Assembly (NCBI GenBank): GCA_026419785.1
Contig: JAODTK010002010.1
Coordinates: 1-64,000, forward strand
Direction: 5' to 3'
DNA length: 64,000 nt
DNA from: Sclerodactyla briareus
Taxonomy: Eukaryota > Echinodermata > Holothuroidea > Dendrochirotida > Sclerodactylidae
The position numbers and the translations under genes are program-made. The notes beneath the pieces were generated by a model. It made no database searches, had not been told where the DNA came from, and was given only the letters and a program-made list of their open reading frames with translations. Shown here piece after piece: positions 35,351-47,192 of the stretch (position 1 is its first letter; each line of letters starts with the position of its first letter).

Positions 35351-37849
35351 GTGAGTATTTTCCTCACTTTCGGAACTTTAACTGCAAGGTTTTGATTACA
35401 TATATTTTTCCTTGGAAGCTACCATATTCTGCATGCTTAAGCATTGTGGCACCATATACATTGTGGTAATTGTGAGTAAGCTTAACACGGAATGTCCACT
35501 ACCAGTTGAAAGACACAACGACTATAAAAATGGTTTCCATTGGTGCTACTAGTTTAACCCGGAAAGTTGATACTTCCAGGTATATGTGGGTATATTGCGA
35601 ATGTCCTTGTATTCTTGCTTGAAAGCAGCAATCAGTAGTCTAACTACATTACATGGTTGTTCGAAGACCACCCTGATTAGCTGATAATCTGTTAAATACT
35701 GAATTACCCGAAGCTAAACCTACACAAGATTATCTACATTCATGAATATCATGTGACCTATGTATGTCAGTTTAGTATGTGAAAATGTATTATTGATACT
35801 GGTTTTAATAATCCTATATTGCCACCAGCTGGGGAGTGACACAAGTTACAATTAGGGAGAATTTGAATTGTCAATTTATACAAATTTCCAAAAATTTATG
35901 TTTTCACTGTGTGTGTACAGCATTTGAAATAGTGCCGGGCATTTGTGTAGCAATCTAGAGAGGAATTGTAGAAAACCTGTATGCTTTCTATACTTTATTT
36001 ACCAACTGACTGCTATGCAGGTAGCAATCCTGCTCATTTGGAGAGCAATTTGCGATGCGACACCAGCTCTTTCGAACGCTGTGTGTGTATACGAAATGTC
36101 GCCCATTTCACATCAGTATGCATTCTCTCGTTCAAAATTTTTTAGGTATTCCAATGCAATCACTAGGCCTGCCTCATTAATAAAAAATAAAAAAAAACCC
36201 AGGCCAATAGAGCTCTTGCACCTTCCATTTGGGCAAATTAGGAGAATTCAGCCTACAAGTACCCTACTAGACCTGAAATTCCATTCATATATGTTCCGTT
36301 ATGACAACACCGAGTATGAATTATGGCATATTAATACAGTCTGAATGTGCAAAATAATGAGTCCAGGGTCGAAAGACAAGGATCCTACCGTATTCATTCC
36401 GCTGAGCCCCAGGGCGCTTTGCCAAAGGTTTCAGAATGGGCTCTTCCAGAGTATGACTCTAACCGATTATTTTTTCCCCTAATTATATTGGGGAGGGCGG
36501 GTTGTAGAGGGCGGTAGATTCACTGCATGTTGGAAATAGCAATACATTGTTTGCTTCAACATGTGTGATATTTCGAATGTCTGTTTACTTACATAGTGTT
36601 CCAATTTCGAGCAATAAACGTTGCACTTTTTGCAGCCCATGGCTTGTTGGTAATCAACCTGCATTGAAAAAATTGGGTGGCGCTCACGGGAGATGGGCGC
36701 TTAGGCGCTGAATACTGTATATGTATGTATTTTTCACTTATTGTATTATGTCAATATTAGTCCAGTGAATTTGTACTATGCATATAATTTTCTGTATTAA
36801 TTCCTGCCGCAGCATGCAGTCCCTGATTAAGATCCACTGACAGACTGACTACACTAGACTCCACTAGACTAGACTAGACTGGCTAGACTGATCAAGGCAT
36901 GCTAGCTAGCTTTATGTAAAACTGTGCATGCGTAGCTCAGCCAGCCCATAGGCTACGTAATTGGCCTGGCCAAGTGTACATGTGGACGTTCAGCTTGCAA
37001 GAATTATCACATTGCGCTATTATTTTGTAAAACTAAAAGAAAAATGTATGGTACTACTGTGTGTCAGTTAAATTTTTTTCGATGTTCCATAGTTGTATTT
37101 CAGCTATATTTTTCTTTGAAAACGGCCTGAACCATGGAAAGATAGTTAAATATGCCAAAAGTATTTTCTAAATCATTCAGTGTTATAAATAACTGTAGAG
37201 TTTTGGAAGCCAAGTCTCATTTTGATGGAAGTGATTTTTATTCGTTGGCAACACACCTTGTGACTTTGTTTCGCTCTGACTTGTCCGTACTGCAGACTTG
37301 GAGAATTAATTATGGTCAAATGCCGTACCTCTTTAACGCTGGGTAACTCTAAAAACAATAATTGAATCCATGAATGGGAATAAAACAGATACTAGCCCTC
37401 CCCGTTTCCAAATTGAAACCTGTTTTAGAACGTCATAATAGGATGCAAAATCCCCGTCTATCCTCAGATTTCTAACCTCCTTTATGACATCATCCCAGTT
37501 TAATACTGAAACAAAGGCCCTCGTATCTGTTCATTATGTTCCTGATAAAGCACACACCCCCTTGTCCCATGTCCTCTAGAAATTTAGATTATGTTACAGG
37601 CATGGTAATCTTATCGTCAATCTCTTCCTCTCATTGGTTAGTACTAACTGGTTGATCTTCTCGGCCCCACCCCTGAAGAAGAGGAAGAAGGGCTGGTATT
37701 GAACAGTGCTGGTGGCAGGTATTATGTGCAGTCTATAATGACAAACACCTTTTTGCTTTTTGAAGTGTTAGTGTTAGTTTAGTAAGAAGTTCGGCAAGGA
37801 CAAGTCCTCATGAATGACCCTGAAACCACAACCCTCAAAAAAAAAAAAA
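35351..37849. other. TBCCD1 intron, no other gene
   Basis: A 133-codon plus ORF at 35943-36344 has no recognisable domain and no splice support. A short TAGAC-type tandem tract lies at 36850-36885. A missing exon (human equivalent begins YFEIFD) could be in this intron, but I could not find it. Confidence 0.4.
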
Positions 37850-38960
37850 AACGAGCCCAAAAACTATAATTCGCCCCCATTTTGAAGATAAATCAAGTGC
37901 GTTCTTGAAGGCATTCACACTACCCGACATAACAACATTTTCTGGAAGGCTTTCCACTCTTGATGAAAACTCTCTGTGAAAAGAAGGTTTTTCGAAGCTT
38001 CCAATCTACAGCTAGTTACCTCGCGCTTTAGGGTGCCCACGAGTAGTAGTCACAATGAAAAACTCAAGAATCATCGACCGCCAAACCACAAGTTCTAGGC
38101 AATGTTGAGACCTGGCTCAATTCACCCCAACCGCTTCAGCTCCTTGAAGTTACCCCAAGACGTCTGAGTCTTTCCTCGTACGGAAATCTCTCATGCTACT
38201 AATTAATTTAGTAGCCATCCTCTGACATTATAATCAACTGATTACTTCCACAAAATAAGGGTTCCACACTTGGACTGAAAACTTGAGGTGAGGTCTCACT
38301 AGTTGCTGGAAGAGCCTGAGAACTCTATCCTCATCCAAGGAAGTAAAATGCTGCTTTATCAGACCCAAGATCCATTGCTTTCCTCGCACTTCAGCACACT
38401 GCTTAGAAGGTTTCACGAAGCCTCGAAGCACACAACCCAAGATCTTTTTTCAGAGTCCACCACCTGAATACCCGCCAGTCAACTGAATGAGTCATTACCA
38501 TTTTGGAAACCAACATACATTACTTTACACTTGCCAGCGTTTAAAACACATCTGCCAATCAGAAGACCACTTGGAACTCAGGTCAAGATCATTCTGAACA
38601 ATTTTAACATCTTTGTCCGGCGAAACCTCCCGGTACAACTTTGTGTCATCTGCAAACTTTTTCACTTGGATTGCACTTAATTATCAAGATCGTTAATGTA
38701 AGTCAGAAACAGTAGGGGTCCATGAACCAGTCCCTGTGGAACGCCACTAGTGACCTTCTGCCAATTAGAAGCACAACCGTTAATAACAACCTGTTGTTCC
38801 CTGTCATGAGCCACCCTCGAATCCACCTGAGGACATTCCCGTCAATACCAAAACTCTCCAATTTGAGCAACAGACATTTATGGGGAACTTTATCAAAGGC
38901 TTTCTGAAGTCCCAAAAAGATAAACAACAGCGTTGCCTCAGTCAACAGCATTAGTAACAG
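37850..38960 (-). mobile_element. CR1-like LINE remnant, antisense in TBCCD1 intron
   Basis: Minus-strand frames give LQKAFDKVPHKCLLLKLES (about 38855-38915), the catalytic FADD (38645-38656) followed by TKLYREVSPDKD, and LGLIKQHFTSLDEDRVLRLF near 38305-38365. A C-terminal VMSGSVNAFKNALD block lies near 37895-37940. The set is typical of CR1-group reverse transcriptases. The 5' end is missing and the frame is broken, so it is a dead copy. It lies in an intron opposite to gene direction. Confidence 0.8.
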
Positions 38961-39580
38961 TGAGTCAAGTAGAGAAGATAGTTATATGAATATAGCCTAT
39001 AAAATAGGTATTTACTGATCATCATTGAAATTGAGATCAAGAAAAAATCCCACACAACGTACTGCAGGGAAGAGTGCTGGCATTCAAACGGCGTGTCATG
39101 TAGTGTTTAGAGCTATTGTACCGTTGATTGGTGCCACAGACCTACACCTGCGGTCAAGGAATGTGGATGGTCATCAAAGGTTATATGATGGTTCGTAGCA
39201 TTTCCCTTAAACCCCTAAAGTATCTACTACCAGACAACCCACAGGTCCGAGCAAATTTAGGTGAAGACCAAATTTGAGGGCGGATGAAACCTGGACACAA
39301 TTGCTTCTTTTCCTCGAATAGTGCTCGGGGGTTGATAATTCCCGGGACCATTATTTTATGTCCCCCTCCAAAGGATGCGAGTAGAAGGTTCAATATGCAC
39401 TTTTTTGCAGTCAAGGGACTTTTTTCGAGTCAAACACGGCTAATGACTTCAGCTGGGTTTGGGACCTGGTACTTTGATCGAGTGAGTCGGCCACTCTACT
39501 AACATGCTCCCGGCTCTACCCTTCCATCCACTATTCATTGGAAATGTTCAGAAAAGAGAAATTGTTCTTATATTTCATAG

Positions 39581-39692
39581 ATGGAGCTCAGAACAGGCTG
39601 TCGTCAGTGGACACACTGCAGTTTCTTCTCTTCTTGTTCATTCAACAAGTCCACAAGATCTCATTACGGTCCTCACTAGTTGCCGGACAAGA
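39581..39692 (+). CDS. TBCCD1: TBCCD1 exon (SVDTLQFLLFL block)
   Basis: The acceptor is TTTCATAG at 39573-39580, and the donor is probably the GTATCC at 39693. The clean frame reads SVDTLQFLLFLFIQQVHKIS, nearly the same as the SVDTLQFLLFLYIQQLNKVS block of vertebrate TBCCD1. This is the single strongest identity in the gene. Confidence 0.9.
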
Positions 39693-39699
39693 GTATCCT

Positions 39700-40662
39700 T
39701 TTTACTCCTACCCAGCTTTGAATATCTGTTCATTTTGGGTCTTCCAATTTTCATTTTAGTAGAACTGTGTATTTTTTCTGTGGTATTGATTGTTTCAGGT
39801 TGGTAAAAGTTTGACGGAACATTCTGTTGTAAAATTGATTCAGACTGAAGGTAGATGATATTCACAGAGATCCAACAAACTTGGTAAAATTGCAAAAATG
39901 ATGCAAATTGGCCTACTTTATAATTAACACATGCTATCATTTAAAGTACAACTGGCAGCTTGGAACCAAAGTTTTATCTTGGAGATTGGACACTAAATCT
40001 ATAGTCCAAACCCCATTTCAATACGATGTTCCTATGTAGAATTAATAGCCTCAAAGTTTGAGCCATTAAGCAAAGAAATTTGGGAGAATCCCAATTTTGC
40101 GATAATGCATGACGTCACACATGGACAACACAGGAAATAATGTTATGTATTTCTTGTTCATTTTGTGAATGAGTCAACATTTAGCAAGAGTTATGTTGTC
40201 TTTCTCTCACCAAAGTACCCATCAACACCTACCAACCCACTACAGCAGTCCTCTCCATAGACACGATGCGTCCGAAAATGAAATTAATGTTTGAATTTCA
40301 ATAGACAACACAGAATGTTTGCAGGGTTGTGCCAGTATGACATCATTTATTATTGCATGATAGGATGCCTTTCGATCTGTGCAATACACATGCTTCACAT
40401 ACAAAAACTTCAAAGGACTATAACTCCGTAATGGAAAGTCATACAAACTTCTGGTTTGGACTGACGCATTCAGTTCTCATCCAGCTATTATATTAGCCCC
40501 ATCATAAATCATCCTGCAGTTTTGCTTTAAGCACTCCATAATTATCGCATGTACACCAAACAGCATCACAATGCATTTAACGATGGCAAGTTATGACCAT
40601 GATAAGTCATAATATACTTGTATAGCATGATTTGCAATAATTCCTTGACAGAATTTTTTGCA
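39700..40662. repeat. Intron with dispersed repeat (pair of 47886-48300)
   Basis: The segment 40118-40500 matches 47886-48300, with shared blocks such as GTTGTCTTTCTCTCACCAAAG and TGACTATAACTCCGTAA-like sequence, in the same orientation. Both copies lie in introns of the same gene. No coding content. Confidence 0.7.
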
Positions 40663-41086
40663 GATGGCCTCTGAGGCCCAGGTCCCCAGACCTGGATGGC
40701 AGGGCATCCTCACCGTCCTTCACTCTCCATCTAAGGTTAGTTGAATTCATACTCCCTAGCTCAGGCATGAGGCCTCTGAGGCCCAGGTCCCCAGACCTGG
40801 ATGGCAGGCATCATCACCATCCTCAGCCTCTCCATCTCAGGTTAGTTGAATTCATACTCCCTAGCTCAGGCATGAGGCCTCTGAGGCCCAGGTCCCCAGA
40901 CCTGGATGGCAGGGCATCATCACCATCCTCCGCCTCTCCATCTAAGGTTAGTTGAATTCATACTCCCTAGCTCAGGCATGAGGCCTCTGAGGCCCAGGTC
41001 CCCAGACCTGGATGGCAGGGCATCATCACCATCCTCCGCCTCTCCATCTAAGGTTAGTTGAATTCATACACCCTAGCTCAAGCATG
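40663..41086. repeat. Tandem repeat, four units of about 105 bp
   Basis: Units begin near 40663, 40767, 40872 and 40978. Each contains GGCCTCTGAGGCC and CCAGGTCCCCAGACCTGG, two near-perfect short palindromes, then CACCATCCTC and AGGTTAGTTGAATTCATAC. Units differ at only a few bases, so the expansion is young. Confidence 0.9.
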
Positions 41087-41367
41087 AGCAACCTACAGAC
41101 ATGGGCCAAATCAGGCCTGTGGTACCGATTTTTCTGGCGATATGCCTAAGATTGTGAAGTGCTCATTTGGGGCTCAGACTGAAAAAGCTTAGGGCCTATT
41201 ATTACGGGAAGTGCCGAAAATTAGGTTGGAAATACAATCTACTGCATGGGCAGCCATCTAAGGGAAAAACCATTTGGTAATTTCTGGAACTTGGACCCGG
41301 ATGTTTGCTTGCCAATGCCACTGATGCCACTCTGCCACTCCTCAGCCAGTAATTTAGAAACATAGAG

Positions 41368-41600
41368 CCCTTGTATCATGATTTTGCAACATGAATCCCT
41401 TGTATCATGATTTTGCAACATGAATCCCTTGTATCATGATTTTGCAACATGAATCCCTTGTATCATGGTGTTGTGACACAAAACTCAGTATCACATGTGC
41501 ACCATAAAACCCCTGGATAATGATGTTGCGACACAAAGCCCTTGTATCGTCATGTTGCGACATGAAACCCCTTGTTTTGCATGTTGCGACCCAAAAGCCT
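41368..41600. repeat. Minisatellite of about 29 bp
   Basis: CCCTTGTATCATGATTTTGC AACATGAAT-type units are near-identical at 41368-41465 and then degrade into variants with TTGCGACA up to about 41600. About eight units in all. Confidence 0.8.
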
Positions 41601-41619
41601 ATAACCCTAACCCCCGAGG

Positions 41620-42696
41620 ACAATGTTCTTTGCACCTGGTGGAGGATTCGTAGCTGGCAAAAAGTGCAGTATTAAAGCCTGTACCCTTGGTTTCGATTTT
41701 CTGCTCAGCAAGCGCCTCACAAAGAAGAATGGTGCTAGGTTCACCTGTCATGGTTTAGTTTGGGGACTGAGTGACTGTTAGGCTGCTGGCACTTTTCTCA
41801 AATTCACTGACTTGCCTGTTCATGGTCATAGTAATTTATGTGCTAATGATATTGTGTCAAAAGTCAGAGGTACTTGGGCCGTCTGAGGTTGCTCGAGTAG
41901 TGTGCGGACATTCTCTTGAAACTTACTCCTCTGACGAAAAGATCACATCCTACCAGCACAGAACTTTACAGATACCCCATCCCTTATCAACTCGGTATAT
42001 GAATTGATCAGATTTTCAAGAGTGGTCACAGTTTGAAAAATGAGAAATGATAATGCCATGGGGAAGATTTAGTTGATACCCCTGAACTGCTCACTGGTGC
42101 GCCACCACACAACCATTCCGTTTTATTTATTCATTGTTATTCATCTCACTCTAAAGAGTCCTCACTGTATCTGTTCAAAATCAGGGCAAAATGTTCCATT
42201 TAAAGTTCCATTCAGCCTTTCTTTCATGTCCTCCTTTCCAGCCACGAAGCTACTCATACTGTAGTACTAATCTATTGAATCAAATGATATAAAAACTACA
42301 ATTGGAAAAAAAAAAATCTGTTGAAACAATAGAATTAGGGGAAAATTTGTTATTTCGTGGAAGGGTCCCTGTGGCGAAACGAATATATTCTTTACAGCCA
42401 GCAGGCTTCTTTGGACATTGGCGAACTGTTCACCATATTCTCCAAAATAGAAATGATTTGGGTGCTGTAATTTTGACTGAAGTTCTTCTTGTAGATGAGG
42501 TATCAACGATGGCATTCATTTTTCAATATCGATGCTCATGTCCTTGAATATTGCAAAGGCTGAATGGAGCTTCAATAGGGAAGTGTGTAGCGATACTCAT
42601 TTGTTGACTCTAAACTTGGTAGTGTACTGGGTTTCCCAGAGTGGTGATATACAGATTTGAGTCTCCTATTACTTTGTTACTGTTTTCATCTTCCAG
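41620..42696. other. TBCCD1 intron, no feature recognised
   Basis: Opposing ORFs of about 80 codons (42267-42515 minus, 42302-42547 plus) shadow each other. Neither matches the gene or a known repeat. Confidence 0.35.
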
Positions 42697-42771
42697 GGTC
42701 TTGATGAGTCGACATACATGGCATTCATTCATCCCATCTCAGCGATGTGCTAACACTACTGGCAGAATCTG
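42697..42771 (+). CDS. TBCCD1: TBCCD1 exon (HLSDVLTLL block), one frame break
   Basis: Acceptor TTCCAG ends at 42696 and donor GTGAGT begins at 42772. The first half reads LDESTYMAFIH. After a one-base shift at about 42732 the second half reads HLSDVLTLLAES. Together they match the AFVYDHLSDLLELL part of vertebrate TBCCD1. The break looks like one missing base in a CCC run. Confidence 0.75.
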
Positions 42772-44690
42772 GTGAGTGCATGTCATGATTGATTGGGGGG
42801 GGGGACTATGATCGCCCTTGATGTTAAGTAAAGCATAATAGTTAATTTTTGTGGTCTCGTCTGAACAGAGTTCAGGCCCGAGACTTCCGCGATCTCTTGT
42901 TGTGTTTGTGTGTGTTCGTGTGTGTTTTGGTGGTGTCCCACTTCCTCGTTAGCAGGATTTCATCTGAACGGTAAGATGATTTGAATGAAATTTGGTATGA
43001 GTATCGGGGTTGGGTGAACGCATCTGATTATGATTTGGGCACCAAAGTCACTAATTAGTAGGGTCATGATCCTATTTAATGTAAGTTATTGTTCCGGCTC
43101 CTTAGCAAGATAACAGATGACCGTAAAATATGCTAATAGGTTTATCCAATTGCATACGGTATTCAAAAAGGTTGTCTGATTTTCACGAAACTTGATGAAT
43201 ATGCTCTACCTTCAGTCCCAAAACTTTTTAACAAAGATTCACGGTCAATGGAGGTCAGTCAATGTATCTAATTTGCATAATTTATGTGAAACCTTGAAGT
43301 TGGCTAGGATTTCCGTGAGACCGGTGGGTATGGTTTTCCCTTGATTCCAAAATTTCCTATCATGGATTCAGGGTCACTGGAGGTCATTCAACATGTCTAA
43401 TTTGTATAATTTATGTGTTTAATTCAAAGTTTGCCAGATTTCATGAAATTGGTACGTTATGGCTTACCTTGACTCTCCAACATACATAGAATGGATGTCA
43501 GTGGAGGTCCTCAGGGTGTCATTTTGATCATTCCAAATTTCAAGTTGTTCAATTTTAAGGAAGCGTGATTGGGTATATGGTCTACCTTTAGACCCAAAAA
43601 AAGTTACCATGACTGGAGAGCGCTGGGAGGGTTATGCAGTGTGTATTAAATTGCTTGATTCATGTAAAGTGGCAAGTTGGTTGGATTCCCATGAAACTTT
43701 AGTGTGACCCCACTATCGGGCCTTGGATATTTTTTAAAGTGAGAAAATGGGTCATGGAAGTTGAATATGTGTCTAATTTTGCATATCCCAGTCAACATTT
43801 TAGTAAAATTTCTACAAAACGGTAGCTCCTAAGTAGACATACTGGAATAGCGATCAGCCTTGTATTGCATAAAAATGAATACAAAGTAGCTTCCTATGTG
43901 TTCACAAAGAAGGAAAAAATGAACTAAGTGCATCAGTGATGTGATCAGAGAATCATTTCCTCTTCGGGCAGACCTAAGAGAAAGAACATTGCCAGTTGGA
44001 CGTTTAAAGAGTACAAGGGATTCAGAGAGCAGTGAAAGATCTGCCTGAGTCTAAGTGAAGTTTGTTTGTTTATTTGTCCGTTCAACGTGATCGCAGATGA
44101 CAGGAGAGCTCGAGATATGATCATTCATTTCTGGTATCGATTTTGTGTCTGCACAGTGTATATGTTAGTTGGTTCGAGGGGAACTTTTGTTTCAAGGTGA
44201 TTTGGGTTTCTCCCCCCCTCGTTATAACTCAGCCTCAACTGTGCCTTCATAGTTTATAACTGATTTCTAGGGGTCTTACATTGCTGAGTTTGGCAACACT
44301 GCAGAGACGTTGATTTCCAGTTGATCTATGACTGTCACACGCTCAGTCGTATGAACATCTCTAAGGGAATGTCAATGTGACTGACTGAGCAAGGGTCACT
44401 CCCAAGTTCACCAGAGAAGAGGATGGTTGTAGCATGAGGACAATTTGGCAAAGAGGGCTAATCTCCATCACCTCTGAACAGATGAACATCTAGAAATATA
44501 TCCCCCTATATGACTTCCTTTGTACTAAACTTCACAGATGCCTTCTCAAGTTCAGCTACAGATCTCTATCTATGAAGGAAGGAAAGGAAGGCAGTTACTG
44601 CGCTAGGTTGTTATGAAGGATTGCCTTTGATAAGGACAGAGAGGCAATGTTACAACATAATGTATGATCCTTGCTAGTGAACATCAAATA
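42772..44690. repeat. Intron with degenerate repeat of about 125 bp
   Basis: From about 42950 to 43820, units share CAATGTATCTAATTTGCATAATTTATG-like text plus a GGATTTCCGTGAGA/GATTTTCACGAAACTTG block. The same family appears at 47215-47560. A missing TBCCD1 exon may be hidden in this intron; none could be shown. A splice-like open segment near 43982-44055 was not accepted. Confidence 0.6.
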
Positions 44691-45205
44691 TGTGCTATAT
44701 TGTAAGCAACCAAAATTGTGATCTGTCAGCTAGTCCAAGTCAGTTATTGCATACTACCAAACTATGATGGAACTTTTAATTTGTTGGTGGTTCAATGTCA
44801 CACATTATGTATACTAACAAGCTTTGAACTTATATTCTGTTGGTGGTCAATGTCAATTATGCAAGAGGTGTGCCCAGGAACAATTCGGAGTGCCGGGTTA
44901 ATATAATTGATTTGAAGGATAAGGGGGAGACTGGAACAGTACGGTATTGTTGTAATGGTAATAGAAAACAAGGGAAGGAGTGACGGCGGTAAATGGGCTC
45001 TAATGTAAGAGTCCCGGTGGGTAAATGCTGGAGTGATGGGCACCACCGGCCCGGTGCCGCCCCGGCGTGGGCACATCCTCTGGTTATGCTAGACTACAAG
45101 CTATGAACTTATATTCTGTTGGTGGTCAATGTCAATTATGCAATATTCTATACAACAAGCTATAAACTTCTGATTTTCTGGAAGTCAATGTAAAATTCTG
45201 CTGTA
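44690..45205. repeat. Minisatellite of about 63 bp, interrupted
   Basis: Units carry TTCTGTTGGTGGTCAATGTC and AACAAGCT..GAACTTA blocks (44750-44863 and 45095-45200). The array is split by a 218-bp insertion at 44864-45081. Confidence 0.7.
44864..45081. mobile_element. Small MITE-like insertion
   Basis: The ends AGAGGTGTGCCCA and, read inward from the right, AGAGGATGTGCCCA are inverted repeats. TTATGC occurs close outside both ends (44857-44862 and 45084-45089), a possible target duplication, though not perfectly adjacent. The right half is GC-rich (CACCGGCCCGGTG). Family not recognised. Confidence 0.45.
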
Positions 45206-45210
45206 TTACA

Positions 45211-45804
45211 AGCAGTTGGAATGGAAAAAAAATTAGGTTATTAAAAACCTTTGTCACATTCCAACGCAATGGCAATTTTTTGAGGTTTGATTTTGACTTT
45301 TGGTACTGCTTAAGATTACATTATGGCCATGCAACAACCAGACCAATTTCTGCCGATCTGAGTGCGCCTAAGGTACAGTCGGCCATGTAAACATGCATTC
45401 TGAAAAAACTTGTTAAACCAACCTATGGATGGGATCTGATTAGAAACCTAGAGATTATTTATGACAAACTGACTCATTCATTCCATGCTGAATGGGCAAT
45501 CTCCAGTATTTTGTTAGCAAGGCGCGAATCGCAGGATTGTTGTTTTGGGGTCGATGGGCGGCCTTTGCACGCATTCCCCTGTGAACGTCATAGTTCCCCC
45601 AAATTTCTAAGGTCCACGGCATAATTCCAACAGAACAATTTGCTAGAACTTCAACATTGTCCTGAGGATGGGGTTTTTGATGTCCTTCTGTTACCTTGCT
45701 GTGCCTAAGGAAAGATTCACAGACCCTACACTTGAAAAAATTAGAGCATATTAGCATATCCTTATGAGGACTTAACACGACATTCCATGTCTTCATCTGT
45801 TCAG
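45211..45804. other. TBCCD1 intron, no feature recognised
   Basis: A 138-codon ORF on the minus strand (45455-45871) overlaps the next exon and has no other support. Confidence 0.4.
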
Positions 45805-45873
45805 GAATGTCCGGCCCTCTTATTGACATTGCACAATTACAGCAGGTCCAAGCCAGAAGTGGAATTCTCAAAG
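45805..45873 (+). CDS. TBCCD1: TBCCD1 exon (DIAQLQQVQARSG..FSK), one frame break
   Basis: The acceptor is TTCAG at 45800-45804 and the donor GTGAGC starts at 45874. The frame reads PLIDIAQLQQVQARSG, then one extra base in GGAATTC shifts it to FSK, joining in phase with the next exon. It corresponds to the ELALWQPLHADSGFSK segment of the vertebrate protein. Confidence 0.75.
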
Positions 45874-47071
45874 GTGAGCACTACATTACACTATGGACAC
45901 CCCCCCTCCTCCCCCTACCCATTCCCCCCCCCCTCATTGACATCACTAACAAAAACAAAAAAAAAAAAAAACAATTAGGGGAAAGATGAGCAAATCAATA
46001 TTTAAACAAATTGCTGCATTAGCACAATTCTGCTTCTCTTTTCAAAAGCGAGTGTAAAAAGTTGCCCCTGTATGGCTATCACTCATACTTTTTACCTCCC
46101 ACCCCCATATTGACAAACCCTCTGGATTCCCACTCCTGTAGAGTTGCCTAGAATAGGTCCATAGTATGTTGTACATGTTCTTCCTGGTGAAAATGTATCC
46201 CTCTGTGGGCTTAAAGTTACAGAATTTGCTCAGACCCATATATTGTGGTGCTAACTAACAGCAGGTACAAAAACTGAAGTGACAGGAGACTCCTGAACTT
46301 CTTCTCATTTTGCTCACTTATTGAGAGCTTAGAATGAATTATGCCATGAATCTTTTCATGACACATTCATTAGACTTTTGTTTCTTGGGATCACAACTTT
46401 TAACACATTTTTTTTTTTTGGGGGGGGGGGGCACACACAAGTCATGATCGCATATGGAAAAGTGGAGGTTGTTTCATTCAATCTACTGGACCCCAAATGA
46501 GGGTTGTTAATAATTACCTCGAATAAATCATGCATGAATAAGCATTTCAGGTCAACTATCTTATGGATGAAAGGATGTGAACAGAAAATAATAATTTTGA
46601 GTCTTGTCCATTTGGTAATAGGCCTATTCACCATTTCATGATAGTGTCATGATGATTATATGGTGTCAAAGGTCAATTCAGTACTTGCAGACATCCACTG
46701 TGTGAATAGTGCCTGAAAAAAAAATCTTTGAAAACTTGCCTTATGAAACTCATCCTGCAAAGACATAACTTGGCAATTATCCCACACACTCCAGTTAAAT
46801 AACATAGTGAAAAATGGTTTGTATTGGATTCCTTTCTGAAAAAGTTATAGCAGTTTTGAATATACAAGTCATAATATTGCTTCAGTAGAAATCTCGTTCA
46901 TACCGACTAGACTAACTCCTCAGGGGTATGTGAGCCTGCGCATTGACAAACTGGAACTGGTCTATTGTTAGAAACTGGTGACTCGTCGAGAGAAGGAACA
47001 TGGGGCGACTAGAAACCAAAAAAAAACTGACACAGTCTGCCATTGACTTTACTTGCTTCGTCCTTTGTCAG
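45874..47071. other. TBCCD1 intron, no gene
   Basis: Contains homopolymer tracts (A-run about 45955-45971; T/G run 46408-46430) and short ORFs without support. Confidence 0.5.
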
Positions 47072-47192
47072 ATCACACAAGCATTCTCCTTTCGATTGTT
47101 CGAGGACTGGATCCGAGCCAGCCTTGTCCCCTCACCATTTGGCATTGCAGCCTGCATTATGTCAGGACAGAGACTCCACTGGCCAACCACGG
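47072..47192 (+). CDS. TBCCD1: TBCCD1 exon (FSFRLFEDWIR block)
   Basis: Acceptor TTTGTCAG ends at 47071 and donor GTGAGT begins at 47193. The clean 121-nt exon reads ITQAFSFRLFEDWIRASL then PSPFGIAAC and SGQRLHW. It matches TFSFYKLETWLRSCLTGNPF and SGKKLAW of vertebrate TBCCD1. No frame break; ends with one base of a split glycine codon. Confidence 0.9.

Noticed and set aside
35943-36344. 133-codon plus-strand ORF
   Set aside because: Intronic, no splice sites matching the gene and no domain.
43982-44060. Exon-like segment (DLRERTLPVGRLKS) after a CAG acceptor
   Set aside because: It does not match the missing TBCCD1 part, hits a stop, and lacks a clear donor.
45455-45871. 138-codon minus-strand ORF, the longest in the window
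   Set aside because: It overlaps a TBCCD1 exon on the other strand and has no recognisable domain.
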